Shown one piece after another: positions 1-7,418 of a DNA stretch of 64,000 nt; the first letter of the stretch is position 1; the number at the start of each line of letters is the position of its first letter. The position numbers and the translations under genes were made by a program. The DNA is from Burkholderiaceae bacterium (GTDB taxonomy: Bacteria; Pseudomonadota; Gammaproteobacteria; Burkholderiales; Burkholderiaceae_D): contig JARLJG010000042.1 in assembly GCA_031291325.1 (NCBI GenBank), positions 62,001 to 126,000 of the forward strand, given 5' to 3'. A model generated the notes under the pieces. The model saw only the letters and a list, made by a program, of their open reading frames with translations. It did not search any database and had not been told where the DNA came from.

Positions 1-195
1 GCGTTTTTGCAACAACCCATATTCGTTTTGCCCAGTCTGGCCTATTATGATTACCAAGGCGTCGAAAGAAGCACCGAGGGCGAACAGCAGCAAGCCGAAG
101 AGGTGTCAATGGCGCCTGCTTTTGATCGTTGGCGAGATAAAATCGATATTGGGCGCTATTTGTGCAGTGCGGCATCGAAAGTCGTTGACGATTAA
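1..195 (+). CDS. Possible 3' end of a gene cut by the window edge
   Basis: A reading frame is open from the first base to a TAA at 193-195. The encoded tail is mixed polar (ending ASKVVDD) and matches no family I know. The opposite strand also has an open hydrophobic frame across 1-105 without a convincing start, so the strand is undecided. The rest of the leader up to 333 holds only the presumed control region of the next gene. Confidence 0.2.
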   Translation, partial: AFLQQPIFVLPSLAYYDYQGVERSTEGEQQQAEEVSMAPAFDRWRDKIDIGRYLCSAASKVVDD

Positions 196-198
196 AGC

Positions 199-206
199 AC
201 GGTCGT
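199..206. promoter_or_regulatory. ACGRTCGT box upstream of the acyl-CoA ligase
   Basis: The sequence ACGGTCGT lies about 130 bp before the ligase start. A near-identical palindromic ACGATCGT lies about 90 bp before the beta-oxidation gene at 7419. TetR-type repressors of acyl-CoA catabolism often bind short palindromes of this kind, so the two ends of the cluster may share a regulator. An 8-bp match is weak evidence. Confidence 0.3.
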
Positions 207-333
207 ACGAAAATCAATTCAATATAATTAACGCAGACAGCTCTGAATATTTCTATTTGGCGCAAAGGCAGGCAAGCTTTGCAATTTGGCGCCGGATGAC
301 GGGCAAACAGGGTGTCTAAAACCAGGAGATGTG

Positions 334-1986
334 ATGTCGCAGTATCCACAAAGCCCGTTGATGGGGCAGATGATGCACCAGCCTTTGCTTATTTCCAGCA
401 TTATTGAACATGCGGATCGGCAATTCGGGAAGAATGAAATCGTATCGCGCAGGGTGGAAGGGGACATTCATCGGTATACCTACCGCGACTGTCATCGGCG
501 CGCACGGCAGATGGCCAACGCGTTGCGTGCGCTGGGCGTGAAGATGGGGGAGCGCGTTGCGACCTTGGCCTGGAACGGCTATCGGCACATGGAACTGTAT
601 TACGCAGTATCCGGTTCGGGCGCGGTGCTGCATACGATCAACCCGCGCCTGTTTGCCGAGCAGATCGCCTACATCGCCAATCACGCCGAGGATCAATACC
701 TGTTTTTCGACATGAATTTCCTGCCGCTGGCGGAGGCGTTTGCCGCGCACTGCACCACCATCAAGGCTTACGTGATGATGTGCGACCGCGACCGCATGCC
801 GAAGGAAAGCAAGATCGCCAACCTGCTGTGCTATGAGGATTTGATCGACAACAATACCGACGATTACGTGTGGCCGCTGTTCGATGAAAATTCGGCTTCC
901 AGTTTATGCTACACGTCGGGGACGACCGGCCATCCCAAAGGCGCGCTGTATTCGCATCGATCGACGGTGCTGCATTCTCTTGCCTCGTGTTCGCCGGACG
1001 GCTTGAACGTTTCCGCGCGCGATGTCGTGCTGCCGGTGGTGCCGATGTTCCACGTCAATGCCTGGGGCTTGCCGTACTCGGTGCCGATGACCGGGGCGAA
1101 GATGGTATTTCCCGGCGCTTCGCTCGACGGCAAATCGGTGTATGAATTGTTCGAGCAAGAGCAAGTGACTTTCTCGGCCGGCGTGCCGACCGTGTGGCTG
1201 GGCTTGCTGACCTATGTCGGCCAGAACAATTTGCGCTTCTCGTCGTTGAAGCGCACCGTGGTCGGCGGCTCGGCTTGTCCGCCGTCGATGATGAAGACCT
1301 TTATGCACAAGTATGGCGTCGAAACCGTGCATGCCTGGGGCATGACGGAAATGTCGCCGCTGGGCACGGTATGCACGCTGCAGAGTAACCACCTGACGAT
1401 GTCGGAAGAGGCGCGTCAGGCAATTCTGGAAAAACAAGGGCATACTATCTATGGCGTGCAAATCAGGATAGTCGACGATAATTTCAAGGAATTGCCGTGG
1501 GACGGCAAGACCTTCGGTAATTTGCAGGCCAAGGGGCCGTGGGTGATTTCCAGCTATTTCAAAGGCGAGGGCGGCGACGTATTGCAGGACGGCTGGTTCC
1601 CGACCGGCGACGTGGCCACCATCGACGCCGAAGGCTATATGCAGATTACCGACCGCAGCAAGGATGTGATCAAATCCGGCGGCGAATGGATCGGCACTAT
1701 CGATCTGGAGAACATCGCGATGTCGCATCCGGCGGTATTGCAGGCGGCCTGCATCGGCATTGCGCATCCGAAATGGGATGAGCGACCGTTGCTGGTGGTC
1801 GTCAAAAAGCAGGGCGCCGATCTGACGAAGGAAGAGTTGATTGAATTCTTCCAAGGCAAGATTGCCAAATGGTGGACCCCGGACGATGTGACCTTCGTCG
1901 ATGAATTGCCGCACGGCGCAACCGGAAAAATATTGAAAAACAAAATCAGGGAGCAGTTCAAAGAATATAAATTGCCGACGGCATAA
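334..1986 (+). CDS. Medium/long-chain fatty-acid--CoA ligase (AMP-binding)
   Basis: A 550-residue member of the ANL adenylating superfamily, which activates a carboxylic acid to acyl-AMP and then acyl-CoA in the cytoplasm. The phosphate-binding motif YTSGTTGHPKG begins near residue 193. Other signatures are AWGMTE, the hinge region FPTGDVATIDAEGYMQITDR, and the C-terminal GATGKILKN that carries the catalytic lysine. The start at 334 is chosen because AGGAG sits at 324-328; an in-frame GTG at 331 and a longer upstream extension are possible but lack a better ribosome site. The Liv-type transporter and a beta-oxidation enzyme follow, so it probably activates the imported acid. The exact chain length or aromatic substrate cannot be read from the sequence. 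Confidence 0.9.
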   Translation: MSQYPQSPLMGQMMHQPLLISSIIEHADRQFGKNEIVSRRVEGDIHRYTYRDCHRRARQMANALRALGVKMGERVATLAWNGYRHMELYYAVSGSGAVLHTINPRLFAEQIAYIANHAEDQYLFFDMNFLPLAEAFAAHCTTIKAYVMMCDRDRMPKESKIANLLCYEDLIDNNTDDYVWPLFDENSASSLCYTSGTTGHPKGALYSHRSTVLHSLASCSPDGLNVSARDVVLPVVPMFHVNAWGLPYSVPMTGAKMVFPGASLDGKSVYELFEQEQVTFSAGVPTVWLGLLTYVGQNNLRFSSLKRTVVGGSACPPSMMKTFMHKYGVETVHAWGMTEMSPLGTVCTLQSNHLTMSEEARQAILEKQGHTIYGVQIRIVDDNFKELPWDGKTFGNLQAKGPWVISSYFKGEGGDVLQDGWFPTGDVATIDAEGYMQITDRSKDVIKSGGEWIGTIDLENIAMSHPAVLQAACIGIAHPKWDERPLLVVVKKQGADLTKEELIEFFQGKIAKWWTPDDVTFVDELPHGATGKILKNKIREQFKEYKLPTA

Positions 1987-1991
1987 GGGCT

Positions 1992-2066
1992 CCCCCTAAA
2001 AATTGCCAAAAGTGTCCGCTCCTTGACTCGACCTCGGACACTTTTGGTATTTTTAGAGGCACCCAT
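1992..2066. repeat. Dispersed palindromic repeat (MITE-like), copy 1
   Basis: Imperfect inverted repeat between two genes. The left arm at 1995-2018 (CTAAAAATTGCCAAAAGTGT core) pairs with the right arm at 2035-2059, with a 1-nt indel and a few mismatches. The right half (TGTCCGCTCCT, then GGACA, TTTTGG and TTTTTAGAGG) closely matches the element at 57228-57345. It encodes nothing; in RNA it would fold into a long hairpin between the ligase and transporter genes. It resembles a miniature mobile or REP-like element, but no parent transposase is visible. Confidence 0.7.
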
Positions 2067-2131
2067 GAAATCGACTTCGATGGTGCAGCAAAGCCTGTGT
2101 TTATTCCCTTCAAAACTATAAAGAGAGACAT

Positions 2132-3376
2132 ATGAACATGCAATTTCGCCCGCTAGTGTTATCCATCTCGATTGCTGCCGCGTTTGCCGCGCCGCTGGCA
2201 TCCGCCGAAAACGTCAAAGTTGCGTTTATCGACACCTTGTCCGGGGCGTTTGCGCCGATCGGACAAAATCAATTGAAGAGCTTCCAGATGTTCGCCGAAA
2301 CGGCGAATCAGCAGAAGTGGGCGGGCGACAACACGCTCGAATTTGTCGGCTTCGACAATAAAGGCAGTCCGCAGGAATCGCTGACCCAACTGAAAAACGC
2401 AATCGACCAGGGCTATCACTATATTACGCAAGGCAACGGCTCCGGCGCTGCGCTGGCGCTGATCGATGCGATCAACAAGCACAACGAACGCAATCCCGGC
2501 AAGGAAATCGTGTTCCTGAACCATGCCGCAATCGATCCCGACCTGACCAATAGCAAGTGCAGCTTCTGGCATTTCCGCTTCGACGCCAATTCGGACATGA
2601 AAATGGAAGCGCTGACCACTTTCATGGCCAAGGACAAGAGCATCAAGAAGGTGTACATCATCGGGCAGAACTATTCGTTCGGCCACCAGGTGACGCGCGC
2701 CGCCAAGGAATACTTGAAACGCAAGCGCCCGGACATTGAAATCGTCGGCGACGATTTGCATCCGATTGCAACAGTCAAGGATTTCTCGCCGTATGTCGCG
2801 AAGATCAAGGCTTCCGGCGCCGATACCGTCATCACCGGCAACTGGGGCGCCGACCTGTCCCTGCTCATCAAGGCCGCTAAAGATGCCGGCTTGACCGCCA
2901 ATTTTTATACCTATTACGCGGCGACGACCGGCGTGCCGACCGCGATCGGCCCGTCCGGCGCCGACCATGTGAAAGAGATTGCGTACTGGACGCCGAACAA
3001 CGAAACCTTTTCCGGCAAGGAAATCGTCGATGCCTACAAGAAGAAATACAACGACGACTTCTATGCAATGGCGACCTATACCATCGTCGAAATGTTGAGC
3101 AAGGCGATCAAGGATGCCAAGTCGGTCGATCCGATCAAAGTGGCGTTCGCCATGGAAGGCATGAAGGTCAAGAGCTTGAACGGCGAAGTCGAAATGCGCA
3201 AGACCGACCACCAGTTGCAGCAACCGCTGTATATCGGCACCTGGACCAAGGTCGATGGCAAAACCGTCCGCTTCGACCAGGAAAATACCGGCTACGGATG
3301 GAAGACCGACCAGAAAATCGATTCTTACATCGCGGCGCAACCGACATCTTGTCAAATGAAGCGGCCTGCTCAATAA
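2132..3376 (+). CDS. Liv-type ABC transporter periplasmic binding protein
   Basis: A 414-residue solute-binding protein of the Leu/Ile/Val (type I periplasmic binding) family. The N-terminus is a signal peptide (hydrophobic stretch ending ALASAE-like at about residue 24, PLASAENVKVAFID). The mature protein opens with the usual first strand and a SGAFAPIGQNQLKSF ligand loop. It is the first gene of the importer and precedes the two permeases and two ATPases. It would capture the substrate in the periplasm. Members of this family bind amino acids, amides, aromatic acids or dicarboxylates; the flanking acyl-CoA ligase suggests a carboxylic acid (inference). The start has GAGAG 8-10 nt upstream. 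Confidence 0.88.
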   Translation: MNMQFRPLVLSISIAAAFAAPLASAENVKVAFIDTLSGAFAPIGQNQLKSFQMFAETANQQKWAGDNTLEFVGFDNKGSPQESLTQLKNAIDQGYHYITQGNGSGAALALIDAINKHNERNPGKEIVFLNHAAIDPDLTNSKCSFWHFRFDANSDMKMEALTTFMAKDKSIKKVYIIGQNYSFGHQVTRAAKEYLKRKRPDIEIVGDDLHPIATVKDFSPYVAKIKASGADTVITGNWGADLSLLIKAAKDAGLTANFYTYYAATTGVPTAIGPSGADHVKEIAYWTPNNETFSGKEIVDAYKKKYNDDFYAMATYTIVEMLSKAIKDAKSVDPIKVAFAMEGMKVKSLNGEVEMRKTDHQLQQPLYIGTWTKVDGKTVRFDQENTGYGWKTDQKIDSYIAAQPTSCQMKRPAQ

Positions 3377-3561
3377 AATCCAGGTTAGATTTGCGGGTCT
3401 TTGCCAACTTCAGTCGTATGAAGCATGCGCGGCAAAGGCTCGCCAGCACATCCAATCGAAACGCAGTGCAACCCGCGCCGATCTCGTCGACGCGGGTTGC
3501 GGCTATCCGCTTGACCGGAGCGACGACGATGCAACAGACAACTTGATGGGGGAGCGCTCTC

Positions 3562-4509
3562 TTGGAATTCGTTTTAATAACCTTGCTCAATGGATTGAGC
3601 TATGGATTGCTGCTGTTCATGCTTTCCTCCGGCTTGACGCTGATATTCAGCATGATGGGCGTGCTCAATTTCGCGCACGCGAGCTTTTATATGCTGGGCG
3701 CGTATTTCGCCTATACGGTCAGCAGCAAGCTGGGATTTTGGCCGGCTTTGTTTCTGGCGCCGTTCGGCGTCGGCATTGTCGGCGCACTGGTTGAACGCTA
3801 CGGCTTGCGCGCGGTGCACAAGTTCGGCAATGTGCCCGAACTACTGTTCACCTTCGGCTTGTCGTATGTGGTGGTCGAACTGGTTCAACTGGTCTGGGGC
3901 CGCGCTGCGGTTCCGTATCCGATTCCGCACGAACTCGACGGCCCGCTCTTCACGCTGTATACCACGACCTTCCCGATCTACAAGGCGTTCATGATGCTGG
4001 TCGCGCTGCTGATGCTGTTGTCGATCTACCTGGTGTTGAAGCGCACCCGCATCGGTTTGGTGATCCAGGCTGCGCTGACCCATCCCGACATGGTGGAGGC
4101 GCTCGGCCATAACGTGCCGCGCGTGTTCATGCTGGTGTTCGGCGGCGGCTGCGCGTTGGCGGGATTGGCCGGCGTGATCGGCGGCAACGCCTTCGTCACC
4201 GAGCCATCGATGGCCGGAACTGTCGGCAGCATCATCTTCGTGGTGGTGGTGGTCGGCGGACTCGGCTCGCTGGTGGGCGCGCTGGCGGCGTCGCTGTTGA
4301 TCGGCGTCTTGCAAACCTATGCGGTGGCGCTGGATTATTCGATGTTGAGCCTGTTGTCGAAGGTGGGCTTCCAGATCGGCGCCGATGCTCCCGGCTACAC
4401 GCTGCTCAATCTCACTATTTCGCAAGTCGCGCCTATCCTGCCGTACTTGTTGCTGGTACTCATCCTGATTTTCAGGCCGCGCGGTTTGATGGGCACACGG
4501 GAAGGATGA
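3562..4509 (+). CDS. Liv-type ABC transporter permease (LivH-like)
   Basis: A 315-residue polytopic inner-membrane protein of the branched-chain amino acid permease family, beginning MEFVLITLLNGLSYGLLLFM and containing the conserved HASFYMLGAYFA region and GGLGSLVGA loop. The start is TTG, with GGGGGA about 10 nt upstream. A 185-bp gap separates it from the binding protein. Its stop overlaps the next permease by 4 nt (ATGA), indicating translational coupling. It forms half of the membrane channel with the next gene product. Confidence 0.88.
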   Translation: MEFVLITLLNGLSYGLLLFMLSSGLTLIFSMMGVLNFAHASFYMLGAYFAYTVSSKLGFWPALFLAPFGVGIVGALVERYGLRAVHKFGNVPELLFTFGLSYVVVELVQLVWGRAAVPYPIPHELDGPLFTLYTTTFPIYKAFMMLVALLMLLSIYLVLKRTRIGLVIQAALTHPDMVEALGHNVPRVFMLVFGGGCALAGLAGVIGGNAFVTEPSMAGTVGSIIFVVVVVGGLGSLVGALAASLLIGVLQTYAVALDYSMLSLLSKVGFQIGADAPGYTLLNLTISQVAPILPYLLLVLILIFRPRGLMGTREG

Positions 4510-5792
4510 CGCAAATGAATAACATGAAATCCCTCAATCTGGTGCGCTGGCTGACCTGGGCCGGTTTCGCGCTGTTGTTGATCGTCGCACCGCTGATTTT
4601 CAACAAGGGCGCTTCGCTGTCGCTGTTGTCGCAGATGGGTACCGTGATGATCTTCGGCTTGTCGTACAACATGTTGCTGGGGCAGAGCGGCATGCTGTCT
4701 TTCGGGCATGCCGTGTATTCAGGCCTGGGCGCGTTTTTTGCGATCCACACGATGAACCTGGTCACGGCCGGCACGTTGACGGTTCCAGTGACCTTGATTC
4801 CGCTGATCGGCGGCGTCGCCGGCATGTTCTTCGGCGTGCTGTTCGGTTATGTGACGACCAAGAAGTCGGGCACCACGTTTGCGATGATTACGCTCGGTCT
4901 GGTCGAACTGGTTGCTGCCTGTTCGCTGATGTTCCCCGGATTTTTCGGCGGCGAGGGCGGCATCTCGACCAATCGCGTGATCGGCAATCCGGTTATGGGC
5001 ATCAGCTACGGGCCGCAAATCCAGGTCTACTACCTGATTGCGCTCTGGCTGTTCGTCAGCACGGTTGGCATGTATGCGTTTACCCAGACGCCGCTGGGAC
5101 GCATCGCCAACGCCGTGCGCGACAATCCCGAGCGGGTGGAGTTTGTCGGCTACGACACGCAATGGGTGCGCTATTTGACCTTGATACTGTCAGCCTTCTT
5201 TGCCGGCATATCGGGCGGCTTGTCGGCGATCAATTTCGAGATCGTCAGCGCGGAGAACGTCAGCGCGATTCGCTCCGGTGCAGTCTTGCTATTCACCTTC
5301 ATCGGCGGCATCGGTTATTTCTTCGGGCCGATGATCGGCGCGGTGATCGGGGTGTTCCTGACGGTGATGCTGTCCGATTACACCAAGGCGTGGCAGCTCT
5401 ATCTCGGCATATTCTTTATCGTGATCGTGATGTTCGCGCCGGGCGGGGTGGCGAGCATTGTGATGTTGAATGTGCGCTTGCTTAAATTCGGCAAATTCAG
5501 GCGCGTATGGCGTTATTTGGGCGTGCTCTGCGCAATGGCGCTGGTGGCGTTGTGCGGCGTTGTGATGATGATAGAAATGCTGTATCACCGCGCGCTCGAT
5601 GCCGACAATGGCACTGTGATGAAACTATTTGCCTGGGACGTCGACACCGCCGCCACTGAGCCGTGGGTCATTGCCGTGGCGCTGCTGGCCATCGGCATGG
5701 TCGGCATACGCATAATCAGGCCGGCTTATCAAACTGTTTGGAGCGACGTGAGTATTGAAATTGAACAAGCGCTGCGGAGGGCCGACGCATGA
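4506..5792 (+). CDS. Liv-type ABC transporter permease (LivM-like), C-terminally extended
   Basis: A 428-residue polytopic membrane protein. It carries the LivM hallmarks GQSGMLSFGHAVYSGLGAF near residue 60, TPLGRIANAVRDNPERVEFVGYD in the cytoplasmic loop that meets the ATPases, and GGIGYFFGPMIGA. It is longer than a typical LivM (about 320-360 residues), because of extra hydrophobic segments after residue 330 (ALVALCGVVMMIEM and WVIAVALLAIGMVGIR). It overlaps both neighbours by 4 nt. The function of the added tail is unknown. Confidence 0.87.
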   Translation: MTQMNNMKSLNLVRWLTWAGFALLLIVAPLIFNKGASLSLLSQMGTVMIFGLSYNMLLGQSGMLSFGHAVYSGLGAFFAIHTMNLVTAGTLTVPVTLIPLIGGVAGMFFGVLFGYVTTKKSGTTFAMITLGLVELVAACSLMFPGFFGGEGGISTNRVIGNPVMGISYGPQIQVYYLIALWLFVSTVGMYAFTQTPLGRIANAVRDNPERVEFVGYDTQWVRYLTLILSAFFAGISGGLSAINFEIVSAENVSAIRSGAVLLFTFIGGIGYFFGPMIGAVIGVFLTVMLSDYTKAWQLYLGIFFIVIVMFAPGGVASIVMLNVRLLKFGKFRRVWRYLGVLCAMALVALCGVVMMIEMLYHRALDADNGTVMKLFAWDVDTAATEPWVIAVALLAIGMVGIRIIRPAYQTVWSDVSIEIEQALRRADA

Positions 5793-6550
5793 GCGGGCTA
5801 TCTCTCGAATTGCGCGATGTGCGCAAATGTTTTGGCCGCTCGGAAATCATACGCGGCACCAATCTGCAAGTGCCGAAGGGCGAACGGGTCGCTGTCATCG
5901 GCCCCAACGGCGCCGGCAAGTCGACCTTGTTCAACTTGATTTCCGGGCGCTTCGGGCTGACCTCGGGCGACATCTTGTTGAACGGCGCAAGCATACGCGG
6001 ATTGAAGCCGTTTGAAATCAACCGGCGCGGCTTGTCGCGCAGTTTTCAGATCACCAATATCTTCCATCGATTGACGGTGTTTGAAAACCTGCGCTGCGCG
6101 GTGTTGTGGTCGCTCGGCTATCGCTATTCGTTCTGGCATCGGTTGAACGCATTGAAGGATGCCAACGAAAAGGCGGAAGCCGTGCTGGAACAGATCGGCT
6201 TGAAGCAACGCCGCGAGGTCGAAGCCGGACTGCTCACCTATGCGGAGCAACGCGCGCTGGAAATCGGCATCACCATCGCCGGCGGCGCCGAAGTGATTTT
6301 GCTCGATGAACCCACCGCCGGCATGAGCCGCTCCGAGTCGGACGCAGCGGTGGAATTGATCCGCAAGGTCACGGTCGGCAAGACGCTGTTGATGGTCGAG
6401 CACGACATGAGCGTGGTGTTCGGCCTGGCCGACAAGATCGCGGTGCTGGTCTATGGCGAAATGATCGCCTGCGACACGCCGGCAAACATTCGCGGCAATC
6501 AAAAAGTGCAGGAAGCCTATCTCGGCAGCCACGCGCCGGAGGAGGCATGA
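5789..6550 (+). CDS. Liv-type ABC transporter ATPase (LivG-like)
   Basis: A 253-residue ABC ATPase of the LivG class. Walker A is GPNGAGKST with Lys44, Walker B is VILLDEPTAGM, and the switch histidine lies in MLVEHDMSVVF-like sequence near residue 205. The signature motif reads LTYAEQRALEI, the LivG variant (usually LSYG), here with Ala replacing the Gly. It powers uptake together with the next gene. It overlaps the upstream permease and the downstream ATPase by 4 nt each. Confidence 0.9.
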   Translation: MSGLSLELRDVRKCFGRSEIIRGTNLQVPKGERVAVIGPNGAGKSTLFNLISGRFGLTSGDILLNGASIRGLKPFEINRRGLSRSFQITNIFHRLTVFENLRCAVLWSLGYRYSFWHRLNALKDANEKAEAVLEQIGLKQRREVEAGLLTYAEQRALEIGITIAGGAEVILLDEPTAGMSRSESDAAVELIRKVTVGKTLLMVEHDMSVVFGLADKIAVLVYGEMIACDTPANIRGNQKVQEAYLGSHAPEEA

Positions 6551-7284
6551 GCATGACAACGATACTGGAAATCAAGAACCTGCACGCATTTTACGGCAAG
6601 AGTCATGTCTTGCATGGCGTCGACCTGGTGGTCAATCAAGGTGAAATCGTCAGCCTGCTGGGGCGCAACGGTGTTGGCCGCTCGACCACGGTCAAGGCCG
6701 CAATGGGCCAGGTCAAGGCGACCGGGTCGATCCGTTTCAAAGGCGAGGAACTGATCGGATTGAAGGCGTTCGAGATTGCACACAAGGGCTTGGGTTACGT
6801 GCCGGAGCAGCGCGATATTTTTCCGGCGCTGACTGTCGAGCAAAACCTGATCCTTGGCGAGAAGGGTGGCGGCAAAAGCGGTGGCGGCAAAAAGAACGGC
6901 AAAGCCGCGCGCTGGTGCTTGAACGACATGTACCAGATGTTTCCGCGTCTGATGGAGCGGCGCTCTATACCGGCAGGCGTGTTGTCGGGGGGCGAGCAGC
7001 AGATGCTGACCCTGTGCCGCACGCTGATGGGCGACCCCGACCTCATCATGATCGACGAGCCGACCGAAGGATTGGCCCCCAAGATCGTCGATCTGGTTGC
7101 CGATTATCTGAAGGCACTGAAGGATAAAGGAATTTCGGTGTTGCTGGTCGAACAGAAACTGGCGATTGCGTTGACGATTTCGCAACGCGTCTACGTGATG
7201 GGACATGGCGCGATCCAGTTTGAAGGCTCGCCGGACGATTTGCGCGGCAATGCAGCAATTCGCAAGGAGTGGCTGGAAGTTTGA
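6547..7284 (+). CDS. Liv-type ABC transporter ATPase (LivF-like) with Arg in Walker A
   Basis: A 245-residue LivF-class ABC ATPase. The Q-loop (VPEQRDIFP), signature LSGGEQQMLTLCR, Walker B LIMIDEPTEGL with its catalytic Glu, and the switch region are intact. The Walker A motif reads GRNGVGRSTT, with Arg45 where Lys is canonical. A Gly/Lys-rich insertion (GEKGGGKSGGGKK, about residues 98-111) interrupts the helical domain. In Liv transporters LivF pairs with LivG, whose Walker A is canonical here. The importer may therefore have one standard and one altered nucleotide site. This is the last gene of the overlapping block. Confidence 0.88.
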   Translation: MSMTTILEIKNLHAFYGKSHVLHGVDLVVNQGEIVSLLGRNGVGRSTTVKAAMGQVKATGSIRFKGEELIGLKAFEIAHKGLGYVPEQRDIFPALTVEQNLILGEKGGGKSGGGKKNGKAARWCLNDMYQMFPRLMERRSIPAGVLSGGEQQMLTLCRTLMGDPDLIMIDEPTEGLAPKIVDLVADYLKALKDKGISVLLVEQKLAIALTISQRVYVMGHGAIQFEGSPDDLRGNAAIRKEWLEV

Positions 7285-7327
7285 GCCGGCGAAGTCGATT
7301 TTTCACATCGACTTTGAAAAAAATAAT

Positions 7328-7335
7328 ACGATCGT
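7328..7335. promoter_or_regulatory. Palindromic ACGATCGT box upstream of beta-oxidation gene
   Basis: A perfect 8-bp palindrome in an AT-rich stretch 84 bp before the gene at 7419. It resembles ACGGTCGT at 199-206 ahead of the ligase. It may be an operator shared by the two ends of the cluster. Confidence 0.3.
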
Positions 7336-7418
7336 TCTTTTTGCGGTATAGTTTGCGCTTGAGAGCAAAATTTGCTTCAAGGTTTGCATACCGACCCCTA
7401 ACATAAAAAGGAAGAGAC

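Noticed and set aside
1-105. Hydrophobic open frame on the minus strand at the left edge as a membrane protein gene
   Set aside because: No start codon with a ribosome site is visible, and the window ends too soon to judge.
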